Positions 56,784 to 64,000 of a stretch of DNA of 64,000 nucleotides are shown piece by piece. The stretch comes from Branchipolynoe longqiensis (taxonomy: Eukaryota; Annelida; Polychaeta; Phyllodocida; Polynoidae), in assembly GCA_030323885.1 (NCBI GenBank), contig CM059187.1, positions 82,730,027 to 82,794,026 on the forward strand. Reading direction: 5' to 3'. Position 1 is the stretch's first letter. Every line of letters starts with the position of its first letter. The translations under genes were made by a program, and so were the position numbers. The notes below the pieces were generated by a model that was given only the letters and a program-made list of their open reading frames with translations, was not told the origin of the DNA and searched no databases.

Positions 56784-57480
56784 AGGCCCAGTCAGATCTT
56801 ACCGTACTGAGTACTGGACACCACCGGACAAAGAATTGTCTAGTCCGGTGGTGTCCGGTGTCAAACTGTTGCAATGGCCGTTTGACGAAACGGATGCTAA
56901 ACGGACGCTAACGAATAGTTAAACAGACATTAAACAGACGTCAAACGGACGTCAAACGGACATCAAACGGACATCAAACTGACGTCAAACGGACGACAAA
57001 CGGCTGTCAAACGGACGTCAAACGGATATCAAACAGACACCAACCGGACACCAACCAGACACCAACCGGACACCAACTGGACACCTACTGGACACCTACC
57101 GGACACCTACCGGACACCTACCGGACACCTACCGGACACCTACCAGACTGTTCACGGACGCGCCAAAAACCGATGGACTGAATTCCTGCAGCACCATCAA
57201 CAGACCCTTCAGGATACAAAACGTAGACCTAACAGATGACTAACGGACATGAAACGGAAGAAACGGACGAAACGGACTTAAAACGGAGAACAACCATACA
57301 CTTCAGTCCGGTGGTGTCCGCTACAAGTTTTGTGCATGTTCAAAACTTGTACCGGACACCACCGGACAGATAACGGACACGCCGGATGACAACCACATAT
57401 AAACCGTACATTGCCGTATTTCACCGGACAGTGTCCGTTTTCTATCCGGTTCCTGAATCCGGTGAGGTCTGACTGGGGCT
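56784..57480. mobile_element. palindromic element C
   Basis: 697 bp. Inverted ends share CCCAGTCAGA then YCTYACCG. The flanks are TTA (56781-56783) and TAA (57481-57483). The interior has long arrays of CAAACGGACGT and GGACACCTACC units. The inner palindrome at 57325-57348 is the exact reverse complement of that in element B and lies 132 bp from the right end. Confidence 0.85.
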
Positions 57481-58047
57481 TAAGTCACTTGTCACATGCA
57501 CCTCAGCTAGTATCACATCCACAATAATAATGTATTGCACACATAATGATATATATACATATATATATATATCATTATCTGTCAATTTGTCAAAGTGGTG
57601 CTTTTGTGCTCTCGGTGAGTTATTGTTCTAGTGGTGGGAACGTGCCCAGTTATGATATAACCTCATTTGGGAAACAGCCAGGTGGGTGTTTGGGCCTCAG
57701 GGCTGACCACGTATTACTAGTAGCAATGTTTTCTCGACTGTTTTAACCAAGACAACAATGACCGTGATGTGATCGCATATATGTGGGTGTATATATATAT
57801 ATATATATATTCCCGGTACACAAAAGAACATAGGAGAGAGAGTAAGTTAGGTTTGTCTTTAATAACTGGCTCAGGGATTAATAGCCTTAGCCCTAAAAAA
57901 AAAGAAAGAAAATCCTCCAGAGTGTGATGCGAGGGGGGCCGGCAATACCCGACAGCTGGGAGGCGGGGGTGCTCCACCAATGCACATGAGGAAATATAGG
58001 CTGTACATGTTACCCTTGCATTTCTACTCACATAATGTATTATACAT

Positions 58048-58080
<33 letters not shown>
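57481..58080. other. unassigned, with TA microsatellites
   Basis: TA tracts at 57550-57572, 57790-57810 and 58050-58080. No gene was seen. Confidence 0.4.
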
Positions 58081-58081
<1 letters not shown>

Positions 58082-58085
<4 letters not shown>

Positions 58086-58159
58086 TAACTCTTTTCCCAA
58101 ACGCGATAAGCGCCAAACCAAAAATATGAGCTGGCAATGTGTTTTGGAAAAAACTTCAT
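58082..58159. mobile_element. TA-inserted MITE family 3, short copy
   Basis: GAATAACTCTTTTCCCAAAC left and GTGTTTTGGAAAAAACTTC right, in the middle of TA repeats. Confidence 0.7.
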
Positions 58160-58205
58160 ATATATATATATATATATTTGTTTTAATATATATATATATA
58201 TATAT

Positions 58206-58552
58206 ACCTCCTTGTCTCTCTCTCCTTTCCCGTAGCCCAACTTTATAGAGAGAATAATCTATTATGCGTATATAAAATGGGCGGAGCTCTCGCATGATTA
58301 TCGATATTATTATTACGATTATTCTATTATTGTCCAATTATTATTGTCCAATCGCTGACTTGCCCGTATTTGCCCCGGTCCTTGCCTACACCAGCGCCCC
58401 CACCTGGCATTGCGCGCCCGGGCAGTCAGTCTCTCTCCTGCTTTCAAATTGTTACCGGTAAGCCTGTATTATGCTTAGCCATGACGCAAATAAAGTGTCC
58501 TACCCATCACCTCCTTGTCTCTCTCTCTCCTTTGCCGTAGCCCAACTTTATA
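58206..58552 (+). mobile_element. LTR-like segment bounded by 45-bp direct repeats
   Basis: ACCTCCTTGTCTCTCTCTCC then GTAGCCCAACTTTATA occurs at 58206-58246 and again at 58508-58552. Between them lie TATAAAA (58271) and AATAAAG (58489), in the order of an LTR promoter and poly(A) signal. A tandem of two LTR-like ends, or two overlapping solo copies, would explain this. No coding region was seen. Confidence 0.4.
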
Positions 58553-58559
58553 TATATAT

Positions 58560-58998
58560 ATATATAAACAGCTAATGCAGTATATATACCCAAATTTCCT
58601 TTACATACAGTATTTTCATATGACACCATTGCGGTCAACTAACCGTCAAGCCGTTTTTTTAATTGAATACACCTGGATTCACTTCGAAGCGTAGTGAGCG
58701 ACAAATATGATTGTGGGCTTTGGTCGGTCGGCGATTTGCTGGTAAGAGGGAGCGGGAGGTTGGCCCGACTGCGGAAGGATCGGGTGTCGGCAGCCAGTGT
58801 TAAGGTGTGTGATCACAGAGATTGCCCGCAGAGACCCTCAGGTCTGTGCCCTTGAGTGGGTCCATTATGAAACAAGACGCCCCAGTTCCATAGATTAGCG
58901 ACAGAATCATAGCGACACAGCTCAATCATACCTGGCAGCTATTTTATCAACGATGGCCCAGGCTCAGTTAACACACCCCGACTAGCTAACTGATGGCG
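58560..58998. other. unassigned, GC-richer near 58690-58900
   Basis: No repeat or exon was recognised. The CpG-containing stretch has no clear promoter motifs. Confidence 0.35.
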
Positions 58999-59002
58999 TG
59001 TT

Positions 59003-59337
59003 TTTGTTTGTTGTTGTTTTACGTCCTAGCAATATCTAAGGTCATATCAGGACGGGTACCGACTTGTGACAATGCACACTCATGGTGACTTTATAGTGTT
59101 GCCCCACTGGAAGACCAGGCCACCAGCACCATGACCTGATATCCCACTCAGTCAGATTATCCTGACACTGAGCCAACCAGTCCTTGTCCTATCCTAATAA
59201 TGCCGAGTGCGAGGCTAGGAAGCAACATGTATCAATTTTTAAGTCATTGGTTTGACTCAACCAGGGTTCGAACCCACGACCCCACGATCTACCAACACGG
59301 GAGACAAACGCTCTAACTCATTCGGCCATCCCCTCTG
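59003..59337 (-). mobile_element. SINE-B, full length
   Basis: Inverse copy: GTTTTACGTCCTAGCAATAT, CAATGCACACTCATGGTGAC, AATGCCGAGTGCGAGGCTAG, GGGTTCGAACCCACGACC, and a head ending CATTCGGCCATCCC. Confidence 0.92.
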
Positions 59338-59358
59338 GTCTAATTGCAGTCCAAAAGC

Positions 59359-59643
59359 GGTGTCGCGGTTTCAGTTCTCAACCAGTTTCAGTTCTCAAGA
59401 TCGCTTCTGCGCATGCATCTGAATCCAACATCGCCATCTGCACATGCATCAAAAAAGAAAAAGATCTTAATATAAGACAAAACACACATCAACAGCAAAA
59501 GCAAAGTATATGAGTGCTAATATACCATAAATGAGTTGTACTTAGCCTGTGAGAGCTGCTACGATGGCGCTGTTGGATTTAGACGCATGCGCAGAACTGA
59601 CAGTTGAGAACTGAAACTGGTTGAGAACTGAAACTGCAACACC
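59359..59643. mobile_element. TIR element, relative of 7496-7987
   Basis: 285 bp with inverted ends of about 68 bp: GGTGTCGCGGTTTCAGTTCT, CAACCAGTTTCAGTTCTCAA, then CTTCTGCGCATGC. The outermost GGTGTYGCAGTTTCAG is shared with the 7.5-kb element, while the rest differs. Confidence 0.8.
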
Positions 59644-60062
59644 GGGTCGCAGCTTCAGCTTACATGCTGAAGGCGGGTATTGCTTCCCCTTCCAGCAGTC
59701 GCCTTCATTAAAGTGCATATATACTTTAAAACTCATGTTGCATCTATAACCCCATGTGTCCTGATCACCAAAAGTGGTAAGGTCATTGCCAATATTTTAC
59801 ATTAGATTAAAAAAGAGGATATTTTACTGTGTGTGTCTTCCCCACCCCTCACCCCCGAACCTTCCGGTGTAGATACTGAAGCTGCAACCCAGTCTGTTTG
59901 GTCCCAGCTTCAATCTTTCCTAAGTGATCATTAGGACTCACAACACATGATTTCCTCATTCCACTGTGTCTTGTCAATCCTTGTTTGATTGATTGATTGA
60001 TTGGTGGTTGTTTTACTCTGTGTCGGCAGCATATGCCATATTCACGGGGAGAAATGTTAGTT

Positions 60063-60780
60063 TTTTTGTTCAAACCATCGCTTTTACATGTAAAAGCAGA
60101 CAATCAATTATGTGCCAATAGACACTCATTAAATTAGAAAGCTCACAATCATATATTTGTGGTCAAGGGAAACAAATTCCCATAGAAAAAGAAAAGTTTT
60201 ATTAATAATTGATAGAATCTATTTAGTAAACTATATGCGGTGGTACAGTCCAGCTGCCCTCAAAAAGGCTCAAATATTTTCCTGTTTTACCTTAGTAAAA
60301 AGGTCATGCATACTGTCTGCAGTGTAGAACTGTTGGCACAGGGCCAAAAAATCAACACAACTTAGTAAAATGTGTTTGAGGGTCATCGGGGACTGATCCT
60401 TGTAATGATCCTTTGTTGCAGGCCATATAAGACATTCCATTTCAAAATGATAATTGCTTTTAATTTAAATTAAGTAAATCAATCAAATAACAATTGAGAC
60501 ATCACCACTGTTTTCTCGATAAGTAGATGGGTCCTTTTCCTTTTTAAATTTTAAACTTCCACTGTAATCTCAGAGCTGCGCTGTTTCGTTATTCCTATTA
60601 TTTTAGCTTCAATTTTCGATACTGTTTCCTTTAATTCGGACGAAACACAGGAGCTCTCACTGGAAGTATAGTGATGTTAACTTGCTTGGAACATATTAAC
60701 ATTCAGGATTGAATGAGTGTCATTATGGGAGTCTGATTCAATAGCTAGGTTGTGTGCATCAAAGGTTTTTAGACTTGGTA
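60063..60780. other. unassigned
   Basis: AT-rich sequence; no gene, tRNA-like box or terminal repeat was recognised. Confidence 0.4.
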
Positions 60781-60783
60781 TGC

Positions 60784-61098
60784 TGACCGAATCGGAAGAG
60801 CGCAGGCCTCGCGTGCTGGAGATCGGGAGTTTGGTTCAGAGTCGAGTCAAACCGATGACTTATAAAATTTATACTCGTCACTAACTAGTATGGTGCTCGA
60901 CATTAAGAGAATAGGGCAAGGACTAGTTAGCTCATTGTCAGGATAATGCAACTGAGTGGGATATCAGGTCATGGTGCTGGTGTCCTGATTTCCATGTGGG
61001 ACAACACTTTAAAGTCACCTTGAACACACACTGTCACAAGTCGGTACCCGTCCTGATATGACCTTACATATTTCCAGGATGTAAAACTCCAACAACCA
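60784..61098 (+). mobile_element. SINE-B, diverged
   Basis: GACCGAATCGGAAGAGCG head, AGTCGAGTCAAACCGATGAC, GGTGCTCGACATTAAGAGAA, GATAATGCAACTGAGTGGGA, CACAAGTCGGTACCCGTCCT, AGGATGTAAAACTCCAAC tail. Confidence 0.85.
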
Positions 61099-61482
61099 TC
61101 CATCAAAGGTTTTAAATAGCTAGGGGGAAGAGACACCCCAACGTGGGTGAAGAAGGCGCTGCCTCAGTAACTATTCAGTGACCTTTCGATCAAGCCCACC
61201 CTATTTCCCACCTAATCAACCACAATTTGTAATCACAGACCGCTTAATTTATATTTGACCAAGAATGAATCAAATGGCTAGCAGATCAAACACGGCTGAG
61301 TGGCTTTGGTCACTATATTTGATGCGACCACCGCCATCTGTTTAAATGCACATATAACCTTTATTTTGAGAATAAACTTGGTGGGGATGGTTGGGTATTT
61401 TGTGTTTGTTGGCAGCAAGATAATTGTTGTATATTTTCTTTCTGTTTGGGATCGTTATTTCCACCCATAGAGGGATTAGTGA

Positions 61483-62056
61483 TGGGCCTGTCACACTACA
61501 ACGCTTTTCTCGGCGACCCGTCAGCGTTGAAAGTACTATCTTGCACGTCGAGAAACGTCAAACTTTTCGGCGGCTTGGGGGAAAAGATCGGCGTCAGGAC
61601 GGCGCGTTATGCGCGCACGGCCAACGTGTGTCGACGCGCTGGGGGAAAAAAAAAAAAAGTTTGGCGCGACGTCTTCATTTAACCTTAAATGTTGCTAGGG
61701 CGTAAAACAAAAACGGCCCAGTTTGCGCAAAGCGTGAGCAACGACCCTCCCGCGCGCGCGCCGTCTTCCTAGCGTTCCCATAACGTTATTCCGGCGACGC
61801 GCGCCTAACGTCCTTACCCATATATTTGCGCGCGCTGGCGGTCGTTGGGTTGTTTTTGACATGTTGAAAACCTTGGGCGATAAGCAACGTGCGCCGACGT
61901 TGTCCGCCGACCGTCAACGTCCAAGATAGTGTACCGACGTGTACCGACGCGCCGATAACGCGCCACCAGCGCTTCTCCATATTTCACCAAATATCGCCCA
62001 AAAACACCACACGTTGACGGCTCGCCGGCGAGAAGCGTCGTAGTGTGACAGCCCCA
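61483..62056. mobile_element. palindromic element D
   Basis: 574 bp. Inverted ends share CTGTCACACTAC then ACGCTT and CTCG..GGCGA, about 45 bp in all. The flanks are TGA (61480-61482) and TTA (62057-62059), one mismatch from a TTA duplication. CpG-dense interior of CGACG/CGTCG units. An inner palindrome-like GTTTTTGACATGTTGAAAAC lies at about 61851-61871. A SINE-B tail (CCTTAAATGTTGCTAGGGCG, TAAAACAAAAAC) is inserted at about 61680-61716. Confidence 0.82.
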
Positions 62057-62130
62057 TTATTCTTGGAGTGATTGTTTGAGTGTGTGGCCGTGATGGGCGG
62101 TGGAAGCTTTGTACATGAATAGCTATATTA

Positions 62131-62631
62131 GTGTAATGGTCTGCACTGACCTCTCAGGCAAGTAACCACATAGACAGGTAGGCGTGGGTAGTGTGGTGAT
62201 ATCAGGGAGCCTAGGTGGTGTAATGGTTAGCACACTGGCCTGGAATGCAAAGAGATGTGGGTTCGAGTCCCACTCTAGGCACAATATTTCCCATTTTCAT
62301 CACCCCCATGACACTGGTGCCATGACCAGGATCCTGTACAAGTTACGTGCTGTATAGTTGTTGAACCTACCCTGAGTATGTATATGTAAGTGCCTTGCCT
62401 GTATGTATGTAATTGTAAGCATTAAAAGACTTACAATTCCAGGGGACGAGTGTAATGGTCTACACTGACCTCTCAGGCAAGTAACCACATAGACATGTAG
62501 GCATGGCTAGTGTGGTGATATCAGGGAGCCTAGGTGGTGTAACGGTTAGCACACTGGCCTGGAATGCAAAGAGATGTGGGTTTGAGTCCCGCTCTAGGCG
62601 CAATATTTCCCATTTTCATCACCCCCACGAC
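62131..62631 (+). mobile_element. SINE-A dimer (2 units, 1 linker)
   Basis: Units start at 62133 and 62452 (GTAATGGTCTGCACTGACCT), joined by the linker seen in the 14.1-kb tetramer (CCTGTACAAG, TGTATGTATGTAATTGTAAG). It ends after CATCACCCCCACGAC without a linker. Confidence 0.92.
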
Positions 62632-62659
62632 ATTATTATTTGTAGTAGTAGTAGTATTA

Positions 62660-62930
62660 CCAGATTCATTGGCAAGACTGCTGGCTTCCCATGCGGAAGG
62701 TAGGTGGTTCGAATCTCACCTGAGTTGCACACTTGTTGCTACCTAGCCATTACCAGTGTATGGCAAGGACTGGTTAGCTCAGCACCAGGAATACTGTGGC
62801 AGAGTGGAATATTGGGTTATGGTGAGGACAGCCTACTCTTCCATTGGGGCAGCACTATAAAGTCCTGCCTGCTCTGATATGCCCTTAATTCTTTTTAGGA
62901 TATAAACCCCAATCGACAAACAAATAAGCA
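62660..62930 (+). mobile_element. SINE-B, variant-head subfamily
   Basis: The head TGGCTTCCCATGCGGAAGGT and GGTGGTTCGAATCTCACC matches the inverted heads at 37965 and 45785. Body: GGCAAGGACTGGTTAGCTCA, GGGGCAGCACTATAAAGTCC, TTTAGGATATAAAC. Confidence 0.75.
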
Positions 62931-63019
62931 ATCGTCATCATCGACTAAAAGTAAATGCAAACCTTGTTATCACATTGTGACAAAAAAAAGTTTCAACATA
63001 TTGGGAAAGGAATATACTG

Positions 63020-63800
63020 TATGTGTTTTATGTCAGTAGTAGTGGACTTTGATGCAGGCCTGTATATGCTTTATGCCAGTTACTGATGGACATGAAGCAG
63101 GCTTGTGTGTGTTTTATGGCAGTTTATACTAGTACTTAGTAGAAGGGGACAGAGTCAGACCTGTACGTGTGTTTTATGGCTGTTAGTACTAGTGGACTTT
63201 GAGGCAGGCCTCTATATGCTTCATGACAGTTACTAGTGGACATGAAACAGGATTGTGTGTGCTTTATGGCAGTTTGTACTAGTATTTAGTAGTAGGGGAG
63301 CGGGATCAGACTTGTGCGCGTGTTATATGGCTGTTAGTAGTAGGGGACTTTGACGCAGGCCTGTATATGCTTTATGACAGTTACCAGTGGACATGAAACA
63401 GGTTTCTGTGTGTTTTATGGCTGTTCGTACTAGAACTTAGTAGTAGAGGAGCAGAAGCAGACCTGTATGTGTGTTATGGCTGTTAGTAGTAGTGGACTTG
63501 AGGCAGGCCTGTATATGTTTTATGAGAGTTACTCGTGGACATGACGCAGTCTTGTCTGTGTTTTATGGAAGTTTGTACTAGTACTTAGTAGTAAGGGAGC
63601 AGAGGCAGACCTGTATGTGTGTTATGGCTGTTAGTAGTAGTGGACTTGAAGCAGGCTTGTATATGTTTTATGACAGTTACTGCTGGACGTGACGCAGGCT
63701 TCTCTGTGTTTTATGGCAGTTTGTTCTAGTACTTAGTAGTAGTGGGGAAGAGGCAGACCTGTGTGAGTGTTATGCCTGTATTTGTAGTAGTGGATTTGAT
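63020..63800 (+). repeat. tandem array, about 150-bp unit, 5 copies
   Basis: GGCCTGTATATGCTTTATG, CAGTTACTAGTGGACATGA, TTTTATGGCAGTTTGTACTA and GTGTTATGGCTGTTAGTAGT recur with a period of about 150 bp near 63058, 63208, 63358, 63507 and 63655. Substitutions are scattered and no long frame is maintained. Confidence 0.88.
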
Positions 63801-64000
63801 GCTATGGTATGCAGGTATTGCAATACCTCAGGGAGTTTGACGCTCCTGCCCTGCAGAGTTGTAAACCACTGCCTTGTGGTACAGGTTCTTGACAGAACCG
63901 AAGGCTAAGGGAGCAAACCCTGAACAGAAAACCATGTCACTGTGGCAGCATCAAGGGTGGTTGATGTATGGAACTCCCAACATCTCCCAAACAGTCACTG
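63801..64000. other. unassigned window end
   Basis: Mixed sequence with no recognised feature before the window edge. Confidence 0.4.

Noticed and set aside
56781..57483. TTAA target duplication (piggyBac/Kolobok) for element C
   Set aside because: TTAA occurs on both sides, but the 3-bp TTA/TAA reading fits A and B, including the proven empty site of B. A TTAA reading fits only C.

Overview
The window is eukaryotic and intron-dominated: low gene density, very long introns, GT-AG exons, and saturation by SINEs, LINE fragments, MITEs and microsatellites. One SINE (53003-53247) matches, from memory, a family common in mollusc transcripts and genomes, so a mollusc or another lophotrochozoan is the best guess. 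The sequence alone does not settle the species.

Only one host gene can be supported. Five 72-bp exons on the minus strand (17388-17459, 11565-11636, 9814-9885, 9007-9078, 5510-5581) each encode one leucine-rich repeat. All are in the same phase, each splitting a leucine codon 2+1. Read in order they match LRR1 to LRR5 of peroxidasin, the secreted haem peroxidase that cross-links collagen IV with sulfilimine bonds. The upstream signal-peptide/LRRNT exon was not found, nor were the downstream LRRCT, Ig and peroxidase exons. They probably lie beyond the right and left edges, so about 46 kb of the right part may be one 5' intron.

Layout: 1-3.8 kb, polypurine, (CCA)n, a 150-bp tandem array and TATA/CATA tracts. 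4-17.5 kb, the LRR exons with a DIRS-like tyrosine-recombinase retrotransposon (about 12.9-17.3 kb) in the intron between LRR1 and LRR2. 18.1-19.7 kb, a 14-bp minisatellite. 20-35 kb, SINEs, LTR-like segments, a long inverted repeat and nested insertions. 36-62 kb, four long palindromic elements (A-D), many TA-inserted MITEs, a degenerate LINE (46.2-48.7 kb) and more SINEs. 63-63.8 kb, a 150-bp tandem array.

The most informative result is that several insertions can be compared with related copies elsewhere in the window that lack them. These comparisons define exact insertion points and target-site duplications. They show that palindromic element B made a 3-bp TTA/TAA duplication, which is PIF/Harbinger-like. 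All four palindromic elements also carry an off-centre inner palindrome with a shared core. A 178-bp SINE occurs as monomer, dimer and tetramer joined by a fixed 142-bp linker; the tetramer sits as a unit in the recombinase reading frame of the DIRS-like element.
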